From Mycobacterium sp. Aquia_216 (GTDB lineage Bacteria; Actinomycetota; Actinomycetes; Mycobacteriales; Mycobacteriaceae): a stretch of DNA of 64,000 nt. Below the pieces are notes generated by a model that saw only the letters and a program-made list of their open reading frames with translations, was not told the origin of the DNA and did not search any database. Shown piece after piece: positions 8,725 through 16,802 of the stretch (its first letter is position 1; each line of letters starts with the position of its first letter). Location of the stretch: contig NZ_CP113529.1 in the NCBI RefSeq assembly GCF_026723865.1, positions 62,001 through 126,000 of the forward strand, given 5' to 3'. A program made the translations under genes and the position numbers.

Positions 8725-9210
8725 TCAGACTCCGGCGGGACCCGACGCGGCAATGGATTCGACGAACGCGGCGAAGTCGGGGAACAATGCGCGATCGACG
8801 ACCTCGATGCGGGTGCCGAACGCGTCGACGTAGTAGGCGAACATCCCAAACTCCGAACCCGGTACTTCACCGGTCATTTCGAAGGTGAAACCGTTGCTCT
8901 CCAACGCACGCGCGGTCTCGACCAGGCTGTCGGTGAAATAGCCGACATGGTGGACGGCGTTACCCGGCGCTGCGGTCCACGGCGTTCCCGGAACCTCTTG
9001 GACGAGTTCGAGGTGCGGGGCCTGGACCGAGTAGACGATCGTCGAGGTCAGTTCGCGAACCCCGGCCGTCGTACGGAAGGGCAACGTATAGCTGAGCGGG
9101 GTGATCCACCGGTAGCCGGCCAGTGCAGTGAGGCGGGTCATCGCGGCGTCGAGGTCGGGAACGACGATACCGGTGTGATAGAAGTCTTTGGGCTGCAATA
9201 CGAATGACAT
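8725..9210 (-). CDS. VOC-superfamily (glyoxalase/bleomycin-resistance fold) protein
   Basis: 161 residues with two vicinal-oxygen-chelate modules. Metal-ligand candidates are His in FYHTGIVVPDLDAAM (about 12), Glu in HLELVQE (about 75), His in AVHHVGYF (about 90) and Glu in GTRIEVVD near the end, the set seen in methylmalonyl-CoA epimerase/glyoxalase-like enzymes. It sits in the middle of the sulfotransferase operon, 20 bases after the hydrolase gene and one base before the luciferase-like gene. It probably isomerises, hydrolyses or cleaves the shared pathway intermediate; the exact reaction is unknown. Confidence 0.85.
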   Translation of the reverse strand: MSFVLQPKDFYHTGIVVPDLDAAMTRLTALAGYRWITPLSYTLPFRTTAGVRELTSTIVYSVQAPHLELVQEVPGTPWTAAPGNAVHHVGYFTDSLVETARALESNGFTFEMTGEVPGSEFGMFAYYVDAFGTRIEVVDRALFPDFAAFVESIAASGPAGV

Positions 9211-9230
9211 GGCGATGTCTTTCCCGTCCG

Positions 9231-10490
9231 TCAGGAGTTACGCGTGATTTGTCGCGAGAGCCAGGCTCTTTCCCAGAAATTAGTGGTGCTGCCCAGCAGA
9301 CTTTCATGGGCTTCCCGCAGCACTTCGCGCGCCCCAGGATGCGCCGGCTGCGCGGTGGTAACGAGCTCGGCAAGGTGGATGGCATGCAGTGGGCGGTTCT
9401 CGGCGAGGTGTGCCCTCGCTCGGCCCACGAGCGCGTCAGCTCCGGCCAGTTCCACCACGTCGGTACCGACGGCGTCGAACCCGATGGGATAGAGCTCGGT
9501 GGTCGACCGGTGGTGGAACCAACCCGAGTAGTTCTCCCATACTGCGCGCACATCCCAGGAGACCTTTCCATAGCCTTGGCCCACTTCGTATTCCGCGGGT
9601 AAGGAGATCTCGCGCATCAGCGTCTGGACATCTTTTCCGGCGTTCATCCCGGCCACGGTCTGGTCGTGAATGTACTCGATGGCGTCGCGCAGCCGGTTGA
9701 GCTCGCGGTGGATGCGCTCGGCGCCCGCGATCGGTTCGAAGTGACCGGTCACCAGGAGTTCCGGCTCAAGATCGCGGACCCGCTCGACCGACGCGATGGC
9801 GGTCAGGGCGTCACGATAGCGGTCCCCGCGTATCGTGACGAGGTTGGGAATGTGACCGAATATCGGACCGAAGGTGTTTCCGCACAGACATATTCGCTCA
9901 TCGGGAAGCCAGATCACCAGCGAGTCGGTGGTCTCACCGCCCGGGACCGAGATCAGCTCCAAGCGACGTCCGCCGACTTCGAGGGTGAGCGTGTCTTCGA
10001 AGTCGAGGTCGACAGTGGGAACACTCTGACCAGGCAGCCGGGTGGTGCCGAGGCGACGTTGAATGGCTTCGATGCCCGCCGACAGGATGTCCTTGAACGC
10101 GAAGGCGCTGCGGCTCGCGCGGTAGGGGATGAGGCGCTCGTTGTCGTCTCGCCACTTGATCCAGTTGGCCTGGGCGACAACGGTTGTATCGGGATCGCGG
10201 ACGCTGTCCAGGCCACCGACGTGGTCCACGTGGCCTTGGGTGAAGATAATGTAGCGCACCGGCGAGGAGTCGACGGCGTCGAAGTTGGCGCGGTGCACCG
10301 GACCCTCGAAGCCCATGCCGGTGTTGACGATCACCCGGCCATCGCCGGTGGTGAGCAGGTACGCGTTCGACAGGCCCGGCGAGCACCACAGTCCCGGGGC
10401 GATCTGCTCGGCCCGTTCGGCAGCCGCCGGACGCAGGCCGTCGGCGCCCGGCCTGCTGCGGTAGACCGGCTCGAACTCTTGGCTACCCAT
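9231..10490 (-). CDS. Alkylsulfatase-like metallo-beta-lactamase-fold hydrolase without SCP2 domain
   Basis: 419 residues. The N-terminal MBL domain has VIVNTGMGFEGPVHRANF, the metal motif YIIFTQGHVDHVGGLD, SVPGGETTDSLVIWLP and a later TGHFEP. The C-terminal helical part with WDVRAVWENYSGWFHHR matches the alkylsulfatase dimerisation domain, but the SCP2-like third domain of SdsA1/BDS1-type enzymes is missing (they are usually above 600 residues). The canonical HxHxDH begins with Gln instead of His here (Q-G-H-V-D-H), so one zinc ligand appears lost. It lies nine bases after the sulfotransferase, which suggests one enzyme adds and the other removes a sulfate, or that both act on one sulfated lipid. 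Confidence 0.85.
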   Translation of the reverse strand: MGSQEFEPVYRSRPGADGLRPAAAERAEQIAPGLWCSPGLSNAYLLTTGDGRVIVNTGMGFEGPVHRANFDAVDSSPVRYIIFTQGHVDHVGGLDSVRDPDTTVVAQANWIKWRDDNERLIPYRASRSAFAFKDILSAGIEAIQRRLGTTRLPGQSVPTVDLDFEDTLTLEVGGRRLELISVPGGETTDSLVIWLPDERICLCGNTFGPIFGHIPNLVTIRGDRYRDALTAIASVERVRDLEPELLVTGHFEPIAGAERIHRELNRLRDAIEYIHDQTVAGMNAGKDVQTLMREISLPAEYEVGQGYGKVSWDVRAVWENYSGWFHHRSTTELYPIGFDAVGTDVVELAGADALVGRARAHLAENRPLHAIHLAELVTTAQPAHPGAREVLREAHESLLGSTTNFWERAWLSRQITRNS

Positions 10491-10499
10491 CGATGCTCC

Positions 10500-11768
10500 T
10501 CATTCGGCGCGGACGTCGAACCGGTCGAAGTAGAAGCCGAACCGCCCACGCAGTTCGTCGGCCGAGATCCCGAAGTGCCGTTGCAGATCGTAGCGGATAC
10601 GGCCATGTTTGCCGCGCGGATTGCCGTCGAGGTAATGCTGGAACCGCTTGCGCACCTTGGGTGTCAGTTCGACCCCGCCGCGCCGGTAGAGCTCTTCGAG
10701 CACCGGTATTTCGTTGCCGTTGAGCTGGTGGAAATTGATGTCGATGCTGCGCTCGGATGGCACCAGGTCTCGGTCGCGGACACACGCGCTGAGCAGTCGG
10801 TGCACCCGATCCGTCCAGTAGTCCAGCAGCCACCCCGGATCGATGCTCGTGCGGCGCAGCCGATCGGAGTAGGCCATCATCGTGATGGCCGACTGGACGA
10901 CCGCGACGGGATCGCGGTGCGTGAAGGCCACCGTCGCGTCGGGAAAGGTCGCCATCAGTGGACCGAGCTGCTCACAATGCTGGGGACTCTTCAGGATCCA
11001 GGTCTGCGGGCCGCGCAGAAACGTCAGCACCTGCAAGACCTTCTTCAGATAGGCATAATGCCGCGTCTGATCGAGCGTAAGGTAGTAATCGCGCCAATCC
11101 GGAACGCGGGCATGCCATTCCAGGACATAGCCGGCGAGATCGAGATCCAGGAGTTCCACCTCCTCCTCGATCGCCTCGGGGAACCGGTCGTGCATGGCGG
11201 CCACTATGGGAGCGCTGACCATCAGAGCGTCGTGTTCGGCCTTGGCACGCGCATACCGCGGGTCAACCCCGAAGACGTCGGGGCCCTCGCCGCGCGCGGG
11301 TACCGGCTCCTGACTCTCCCAATACGGCAATGCCCGCCGGCGCGGGTCCGCGGCAATGAGATTCACCAGATGGGTGGTACCGGATCTCGGCATCCCGACG
11401 ACGATGATCGGCCTCTCGATCGAAATCGACTCGATCTCGGGATAGCGCTTGACTAGCTCGGTCAGCGACAACCGGTTTCGCAGCAGGCGAACTACTCGTT
11501 GCCGCAAGGTCGAACGGCTGAGCTGCCGCAGGCCATCGTCGGCTTCGATCGCGGCGACGTGCGCGGTCAGGCGGTCACCGAAGCCGTCGGTGTCGTCCAG
11601 ATCGTCGGCACCGGCTTGCTCGGCGGCCTCCGCGAGCATCCGGTAGATATCGAAGTCGACGTGTTTGGCCTCGGTGAATTCCAGAATCTGACGCTGGACC
11701 TCGGTCAACTGCGGGGAGGTCAGATCGTCGAAATCAATGTCGGCGATGTCGGAGCCCGCAGCGCCCAT
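10500..11768 (-). CDS. Sulfotransferase-family protein
   Basis: 422 residues from the ATG at 11766-11768, preceded by GAGGAGG about eight bases upstream; the frame runs further back but that part is antisense to the IclR gene. The PAPS-binding P-loop is VGMPRSGTTHL near residues 124-134, and the 3'-phosphate-binding region includes LKSPQHCEQL and FTHRDPVAVV. The N-terminal 100 residues are helical and acidic. This is the mycobacterial Stf-like type that moves sulfate from PAPS to lipid or sterol hydroxyls. It heads an operon with the alkylsulfatase-like, VOC and luciferase-like genes and diverges from an IclR regulator. Confidence 0.9.
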   Translation of the reverse strand: MGAAGSDIADIDFDDLTSPQLTEVQRQILEFTEAKHVDFDIYRMLAEAAEQAGADDLDDTDGFGDRLTAHVAAIEADDGLRQLSRSTLRQRVVRLLRNRLSLTELVKRYPEIESISIERPIIVVGMPRSGTTHLVNLIAADPRRRALPYWESQEPVPARGEGPDVFGVDPRYARAKAEHDALMVSAPIVAAMHDRFPEAIEEEVELLDLDLAGYVLEWHARVPDWRDYYLTLDQTRHYAYLKKVLQVLTFLRGPQTWILKSPQHCEQLGPLMATFPDATVAFTHRDPVAVVQSAITMMAYSDRLRRTSIDPGWLLDYWTDRVHRLLSACVRDRDLVPSERSIDINFHQLNGNEIPVLEELYRRGGVELTPKVRKRFQHYLDGNPRGKHGRIRYDLQRHFGISADELRGRFGFYFDRFDVRAE

Positions 11769-11791
11769 GCGATCGCCTCCTCGACTGTAAT

Positions 11792-11805
11792 GTCGAATAT
11801 TCGAC
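11792..11805. promoter_or_regulatory. Perfect palindrome, probable IclR operator
   Basis: GTCGAATATTCGAC is a perfect 14-base palindrome in the gap between the divergent sulfotransferase and IclR genes. A second, weaker copy of its core (ATTCGAAAT) follows at about 11811-11819. IclR regulators commonly bind such sites and control the adjacent divergent operon. Assignment rests on symmetry and position. Confidence 0.55.
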
Positions 11806-11846
11806 GTATGATTCGAAATATGATACGGACGGTAGACGCGGTGCAG

Positions 11847-12719
11847 ATGCCTCGTCAACCCGCTTCCCCGCCGACGGAGCGCGTGGTCGCGGTCATGCGG
11901 CTGCTCGGGTCTCGGCCCACGCGAGCGTTCTCCCTCGCGGAGATCACCCGCGAGCTGGGCATCAGCCGGGCCACCGGGCACGCAATCCTGACCACGCTGG
12001 CCGCTCATCAGTGGGTGGTGCGTGACATCGCGACGGCCGCCTACTCCTGGGGGCCCGGCATTGCGTCGCTGGCGAAGCCCGCCGGCGATCGAGTGTTTCA
12101 CGGAATTCTGCAACAACTCGCAGAATCGACAGCGGCACAAGCATTTCTGGCCCGCCGGGAGGGCAGTGCCATCGTTGTGATGGACAGTGCCGGTGAATCG
12201 ACTTCCGGGATGCGGATCGACCGGGGATTGCGCATGCCGCTGGTTGCTCCGTTCGGGCGCGATTACATCGCCTGGAGCCCGGCTACCGCGCGGCGCACCT
12301 GGCTGGAGGCTCTCGGCAAACCGTCCACCGCGCAATCGCGGCGAATCACCGCGGTGCTCAGCGATATTCGGGAACGGGGGTACACCGTCGAACGTCTCAG
12401 CCGCGAATACCTGCAGGTTTACAGCGCCCTGCGCGCGCTGCGCGGAGACGGCGAACCCGACGCGATCACCGCACGACTCGCCCGCGCATTCGCCGACCTC
12501 ACGGTGATCGACGTCTTGGACGTGGAACTCACCGGAAACGGCATGCACAGCATCGCCACCATCTCCGCCCCGATATTCGACGACGACGGGATCGTCGCGA
12601 TGTCGATCAGCGCCGCGCCCTTCACCGATCTGACTGCGGCCGAGGTGAGACGGCTGAGCGAGCAGGTCCGCGCCGCAGCACGACGGATCGAACCGGGGAT
12701 CGCGAGCCCTACAAGTTAG
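11847..12719 (+). CDS. IclR-family transcriptional regulator
   Basis: 290 residues from the ATG at 11847; in-frame ATGs at 11820, 11808 and 11790 would overlap the palindromic operator, so the start is uncertain. The helix-turn-helix spans about residues 10-65 (ERVVAVMRLL, FSLAEITRELGISRATGHAI). A ligand-binding GAF-like domain follows (about 80-285) with GRDYIAWSP and an AISAPIFD-like segment (ATISAPIFDDDG). It diverges from the sulfotransferase operon and most likely controls it in response to a pathway metabolite. The 3' end overlaps the convergent DUF2237 gene by 11 bases. Confidence 0.85.
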   Translation: MPRQPASPPTERVVAVMRLLGSRPTRAFSLAEITRELGISRATGHAILTTLAAHQWVVRDIATAAYSWGPGIASLAKPAGDRVFHGILQQLAESTAAQAFLARREGSAIVVMDSAGESTSGMRIDRGLRMPLVAPFGRDYIAWSPATARRTWLEALGKPSTAQSRRITAVLSDIRERGYTVERLSREYLQVYSALRALRGDGEPDAITARLARAFADLTVIDVLDVELTGNGMHSIATISAPIFDDDGIVAMSISAAPFTDLTAAEVRRLSEQVRAAARRIEPGIASPTS

Positions 12720-13095
12720 CCAGGTCGTCGGGAACGTCGATCTGGTGTTCCTGCAGCACCGTCAGGGGGACGACCTGCAGGGTGCGTTCGTGCGTGGAGG
12801 CCAACACCACCGGGGCCGCGCAGCCATCCTGGTGAGCCCGAAGCCAATTCAGGGCGGTAACACACCAGCGGTCGCCGGGAAGCAGGCCCGGAAATCGGTA
12901 TTCGGGAACCGGCGTCAACAAGTCATTGCCGATGGAACGCTGGTGCTCGAGGAACTCGGCGGTCATCACCGCACAGATCGTGTGACGGCCGACATCCTCG
13001 GGCCCGCTGGAGCAACAACCGTCGCGGTAGTAGCCGGTGAGGGGCTCGGTTCCGCACGGTTGCAGCGGGCCGCCGAGCACGTTGCGTTCGGACAT
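12709..13095 (-). CDS. DUF2237-family protein
   Basis: 128 residues beginning MSERNVLGGPLQPC. The conserved pattern is clear: PLTGYYRDGCC, DVGRHTICAVMTAEFL, GNDLLTPVPEYRFPGL and PGDRWCVTALNW. Several invariant Cys and His residues suggest a metal or thiol site, but the family's function is not established. The start at 13093-13095 fits family length; an in-frame codon 27 bases upstream has no better support. The gene converges on IclR and follows the PE gene by 80 bases in the same direction. Confidence 0.85.
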   Translation of the reverse strand: MSERNVLGGPLQPCGTEPLTGYYRDGCCSSGPEDVGRHTICAVMTAEFLEHQRSIGNDLLTPVPEYRFPGLLPGDRWCVTALNWLRAHQDGCAAPVVLASTHERTLQVVPLTVLQEHQIDVPDDLANL

Positions 13096-13175
13096 CACGT
13101 CAGTATCGCGCCGCCGGGGCACAAGAGAGAAGAGACATCGCCGTCCGAAGGCAACGAATTTGCCGCGCCCGTGCG

Positions 13176-13508
13176 CTAGCCCGCCAGTGGGTACCCGATC
13201 GTCGGTCGAATCTGGTGAAGCCTGCCGGCCGCGGCGACGTCGGTGTCGTTGTACACCCGCGCAATCTCGACCAGTGCGGAGCCCATCCTCGCCAATTCGG
13301 TGTGCGCCTCGTTGAGCAAAGCCAACATCTCGGTGGCGTCCGCCGCGAACTGCGTCGCAGCCAGGGTAGAGACCTCATCCGCACCGGCGGGTATCAGTGC
13401 GGTCACCGTCGGCGACGCGGATGCACCGGCCGCGATGGCCTGCATCGCACTGCCGACGATCTGAGTGCCAACCCCAGCCACAGCCGGGTCGAAGGACATG
13501 GACTGCAT
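13176..13508 (-). CDS. PE-family protein, PE35-like, without a PPE partner
   Basis: 110 residues. The ATG at 13506-13508 has CAGGAG seven bases ahead. The sequence follows the PE fold: an N-terminal SFDPAVAGVGTQIVGSAM, then SPTVTALIPAGADEVS, AATQFAADATEM, and a second helix ending in ARVYNDTDVAAAG. YNDTD is a YxxxD motif, the type VII secretion signal. From memory it resembles PE35 of ESX-1 (DPIAADIGTQV, GLVPAGADEVS) more than the long PE_PGRS type. There is no PPE, ESX or EspG gene nearby, so any partner and secretion system lie elsewhere. Confidence 0.8.
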   Translation of the reverse strand: MQSMSFDPAVAGVGTQIVGSAMQAIAAGASASPTVTALIPAGADEVSTLAATQFAADATEMLALLNEAHTELARMGSALVEIARVYNDTDVAAAGRLHQIRPTIGYPLAG

Positions 13509-13654
13509 CCGCGCACTCCTGGATCGACGAAACGATGTCTGGTGCGATAGTAGCAGTAGGAAATTGTTTGCGTCTACAACAGATGAGGCCCAGGGCCTGG
13601 ACGAGCAATGGCCGCGAATGGACTGGCCCGCGGTGGGCGGGTTAACTGAGGTCG

Positions 13655-14131
13655 ATGTCGACGCCGAACCCACCCGAATTTCCGTACGGCCCGCCGCCTG
13701 AGGGGTGGCGGCCGCCCGGTTACGTGCCGCCCCAAGGTCCACCGATGCCACCGCCGTCGGGGTATCCGGGATACCCGCCGCAACCCGGCTATCCAACGCC
13801 GCCGCCATACACCGGCTACGCGGGTTACCTGGGCGACCCGGCGCCGTTCGGACGCGATCCGGCGACCGGACTGCCGCTGTCCGACAAGTCCGCCACCACA
13901 GCGGGGCTGTTGCAGCTGTTCCTTGGCGTGTTCGGCATCGGCCGCTTCTACATCGACTCGACCCAGATCGCGGTCGCACAGCTGCTGCTGGGTCTGCTCG
14001 GGTGCGTCTTCACCCTGTTCTGCTTTATCGCAGCGCCGCTCCTTCTGGGCAGCGTCATCTGGGCGATTGTCGACGCGGTGATGATGTTCACCGGGAGCGT
14101 GAAGGATAACTACGGCCGCAAGCTGCGCTAG
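13655..14131 (+). CDS. TM2-domain membrane protein
   Basis: 158 residues. The first 65 are Pro/Gly/Tyr-rich repeats (PPEGWRPPGYVPPQG, GYPGYPPQPGYP), a disordered tail. After GLPLSDKSATTAGLL come two hydrophobic helices joined by a short turn (FLGVFGIGRFYID, then LLLGLLGCVFTLFCF and SVIWAIVDAVMMF), the TM2 pattern with the DRF-like turn replaced by GRFYID. TM2 proteins are small membrane proteins of unknown role. A TGAGGTC stretch just before the ATG could be the ribosome site. It diverges from the PE gene and precedes the GH5-like gene. Confidence 0.85.
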   Translation: MSTPNPPEFPYGPPPEGWRPPGYVPPQGPPMPPPSGYPGYPPQPGYPTPPPYTGYAGYLGDPAPFGRDPATGLPLSDKSATTAGLLQLFLGVFGIGRFYIDSTQIAVAQLLLGLLGCVFTLFCFIAAPLLLGSVIWAIVDAVMMFTGSVKDNYGRKLR

Positions 14132-14226
14132 CGCCAGATCACGATCAGATCACAATTACCAACCTGGCATGATTGCGATCGGCGCGTCGAACCGCCTGCC
14201 GCACAAGGGAAATCTAGTGTCACTAC

Positions 14227-15357
14227 GTGAACCGCCGAACGGCTATGAAGCTGCCACTGATACTGGCAGCGGGCACGGCGCTAGCCAAAATGCCTAGCGC
14301 CGCAGCGGAAGCCGGCCGGTGGTCGGCCGACCGCGCTAACAATTGGTATCGTGCGCAGGGCTGGCTTGTCGGCGCGAACTACATCCCCTCGAACGCGATC
14401 AATCAGCTTGAGATGTTTCAGCCGGGCACCTATGACCCCCAGCGCATCGACGGCGAGCTGGGTGCGGCCAGGACACTCGGGTTCAACACCATGCGGGTCT
14501 TCCTGCACGACCAGTTGTGGGCCGCAGATCGCCCGGGCTTCCAAAGCCGTCTCTCCCAGTTCGTCGGAATCGCCTCGCGCCACGGCATCAAGCCGCTCTT
14601 CGTCTTGTTCGACTCCTGTTGGGACCCGTTCCCCAAGGCCGGCGCTCAGCACGCGCCCGTACCGGGAGTGCACAACTCCGGTTGGGTGCAAAGCCCAGGT
14701 GCCGAACGCCTCGGCGACCCCCGCTACGTCCCCGTCATGCAGGACTACGTGACGGGAGTATTGAGTCAGTTCCGCAACGACGACCGGGTCCTGGGTTGGG
14801 ACCTGTGGAACGAACCCGACAATCCGGCGAAGGAGTATCGCAAGGTCGAGCGCGCCGACAAGTTGCAGCATGTCACCGACCTGCTTCCCCAGGTGTTCCG
14901 ATGGGCACGTTCGGTAGACCCCGCTCAGCCGTTGACGAGCGGAGTGTGGCAAGGATCCTGGGGAGACCCGGGAAGCCGCAGCGCAATCAGCGCCATTCAG
15001 CTCGACAATGCCGACGTGATCACCTTTCACAACTACGGCAAACCGGCCGACTTCGAGTCAAAGATCAACGAACTGGCGCCAATGGGTCGCCCGATCCTCT
15101 GCACCGAATACATGGCCCGGTCTCAAGGCAGCACCGTGGAGACGATCCTGCCAATTGCCAAGCGGCACAACGTTGGTGCTTTCAACTGGGGTTTCGTGGC
15201 CGGAAAGACCCAGACCTACTTTCCGTGGGACTCGTGGAATCACCCGTACACAGCCCCGCCGAAACTGTGGTTTCACGACTTGCTCCTACCCGATGGGCGG
15301 CCTTATCGGGCAAGCGAAATACAGGCGGCTAGGGGGCTCACCGGCGGTCTCGGCTAG
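14227..15357 (+). CDS. Secreted GH5-like glycoside hydrolase (cellulase superfamily)
   Basis: 376 residues from a GTG. The N-terminus NRRTAMKLPLILAAG with an Ala-rich cleavage region near 28 is a Tat-type signal peptide. The TIM-barrel shows the family's landmarks: FNTMRVFLHDQLW, the acid/base Glu in GWDLWNEPDN (about residue 197), DVITFHNYG near 260 and the nucleophile Glu in PILCTEYMAR near 295. Related enzymes cut beta-mannans or beta-glucans. Mycobacteria lack such polymers in their own wall, so the substrate may be environmental, host-derived or a capsular glycan. The 3' end overlaps a broken SDR on the other strand. Confidence 0.85.
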   Translation: MNRRTAMKLPLILAAGTALAKMPSAAAEAGRWSADRANNWYRAQGWLVGANYIPSNAINQLEMFQPGTYDPQRIDGELGAARTLGFNTMRVFLHDQLWAADRPGFQSRLSQFVGIASRHGIKPLFVLFDSCWDPFPKAGAQHAPVPGVHNSGWVQSPGAERLGDPRYVPVMQDYVTGVLSQFRNDDRVLGWDLWNEPDNPAKEYRKVERADKLQHVTDLLPQVFRWARSVDPAQPLTSGVWQGSWGDPGSRSAISAIQLDNADVITFHNYGKPADFESKINELAPMGRPILCTEYMARSQGSTVETILPIAKRHNVGAFNWGFVAGKTQTYFPWDSWNHPYTAPPKLWFHDLLLPDGRPYRASEIQAARGLTGGLG

Positions 15358-15557
15358 CCCGATTGCATCGGCGACCGCGTCGCGCACATCGAGGGCAACC
15401 CGACCGCACGGCCCCCCAATTGTTCAGCCACTGCTGCACTTTGGCCACAGTCGCAAGCGCCGGTCGCAACCGCCATCCCGGCGCGCTCACATGCCCGCGC
15501 CGTGGCGAGGCCGATGCCGCGGGTACCTGCGGTGATCGCGACTCGCGCGACGGTCAT
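15337..15557 (-). pseudogene. Short-chain dehydrogenase remnant, frameshifted and truncated
   Basis: The minus-strand frame from 15557 reads as an SDR N-terminus: VAITAGTRGIGLATARA carries the TGxxxGIG nucleotide motif, then AAVAEQLGGRAVG. After that the frame changes: the annotated frame gives LPSMCATR, while the next frame gives ALDVRDAVADAIGLAETAG, the expected SDR continuation. Nothing resembling NNAG or YxxxK follows, and the end overlaps the GH5 gene. About 75 of 250 codons remain. It is a decayed relic, not a working gene. Confidence 0.65.
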
Positions 15558-15653
15558 CAGTTTGACGCCACCGTGTCGGCTGCCGCTCCAAGATGTGGCG
15601 AGCGGCAGGACACGGTCAGGAGAAATCTCCTCTGATCTGGGAGGAGAAAGCTC

Positions 15654-16790
15654 TCACCGCGCGCTCGCCGCGAGATTCTCCGCCACCTCGCGCTGCCAGA
15701 ACCCGTTGGCATGGTTGGTGTCGACCTCGATTTCGAAGCGTTCGGTCATCTCCGCCGTGACGTCGGCGGCGTCGACGTAGAACTGCTCGTACCAGCGCCG
15801 GTGTTGATACACCGCGCCGTCCTCCTCGGTGAGTAACGGATTCTCGATGCGTGTCTTGTGCTTCCAGATCTCGACGTCTTCGAGGAAGCCCTCGCCGAAA
15901 GATCGACTCATGGCGGTAGCGAGCTTGGCCGCGTTGGCCGCCGGCAGTCCGGGCAGTTCCTGGACCGCCACGCCCCACTGCAATACGAACGAGTCGTGGG
16001 TCACCGGGTAGTGGCAGTTGATCAGGGCCACTTCAATCGTGAAGTCCGGCGCCACGTCGTTGTGCAGCCAGTTGATCATGTAGGCGGGCCCGAAATACGT
16101 TGCCTCGGAACGAAGTTTCGTTCCCTCCCAGAGCTTCTCGTAATTCTTTGTGGTATCGGGTCGGGCCTTCGATTCCATGATCTGGGTCGCCGTGTGGCCT
16201 TCGATGATGTTCTTGAAGAACGTCGGGTACGCGTGGTGGATGTAGAAGAAGTGGGCCATGTCGACGTTGTTGTCGACGATCTCGCGGCAGTGTGATCCCT
16301 CAATCAGGATCGAGTTCCACGACCACGGCGACCACTGGCCTTCCGCGTATCCGTCGATCGTCGGCGGCAGGATCTCGGCGGGGGGCGTCGACCCCTCGGG
16401 GTCGTGCCAGACAAGCAGTTGGCCGTTGACTTCTCCGGTCGGCCAACGTCGCGTGCGGGCCAATCGGGGCGTGCGCTTGGCGTACGGGACCAGTGAGCAG
16501 CGACCGGTCGAGCCCTGCCAGCGCCAGTCGTGGAACGGGCACGCCACCGAATCGCCCTTGACGGTCCCTTGGGACAGGTCGCCGCCCATGTGACGGCAGT
16601 ACGCGTCCAGGACATGCAGCTCGCCCGCCGAGTCGGCGAACACCACGAGCCGGGTGCCGAATGCGTTGATCGCATGCGGATTTCCGTCACGGAAGTTTTC
16701 GGCCAGACCTATGCAGTGCCAGCCGCGGGCGAAGCGCGTCATGGGTGTGCCGGTGTCGATGTCCCGGACGTCGTTGTCGATTGTGACCAC
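15654..16790 (-). CDS. KshA-like Rieske oxygenase (3-ketosteroid 9alpha-hydroxylase type)
   Basis: 378 residues, the length of mycobacterial KshA (about 386). The Rieske centre is C65-x-H67 in YCRHMGG and C84-x2-H87 in CPFHDW. The catalytic iron site is seen in DNNVDMAHFFYIHH (two His, about 185-190) with an Asp in FLEDVEIWKHK (about 300). Long identical stretches with remembered KshA, for example WLHNDVAPD, HYPVT and EEDGAVYQHRRWYEQFYVD, support steroid ring 9alpha-hydroxylation rather than another Rieske reaction. It needs the reductase KshB, which is not here. It ends an operon of TetR, SDR, SnoaL-like, crotonase and nitronate-monooxygenase-like genes, so the substrate may be a modified steroid. 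Confidence 0.9.
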   Translation of the reverse strand: MVTIDNDVRDIDTGTPMTRFARGWHCIGLAENFRDGNPHAINAFGTRLVVFADSAGELHVLDAYCRHMGGDLSQGTVKGDSVACPFHDWRWQGSTGRCSLVPYAKRTPRLARTRRWPTGEVNGQLLVWHDPEGSTPPAEILPPTIDGYAEGQWSPWSWNSILIEGSHCREIVDNNVDMAHFFYIHHAYPTFFKNIIEGHTATQIMESKARPDTTKNYEKLWEGTKLRSEATYFGPAYMINWLHNDVAPDFTIEVALINCHYPVTHDSFVLQWGVAVQELPGLPAANAAKLATAMSRSFGEGFLEDVEIWKHKTRIENPLLTEEDGAVYQHRRWYEQFYVDAADVTAEMTERFEIEVDTNHANGFWQREVAENLAASAR

Positions 16791-16802
16791 AGCGATTCCT
16801 CC

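Noticed and set aside
9666..11456. 596-codon plus-strand open frame across the hydrolase and sulfotransferase genes
   Set aside because: It is antisense to two genes with clear catalytic motifs and has no domain of its own.
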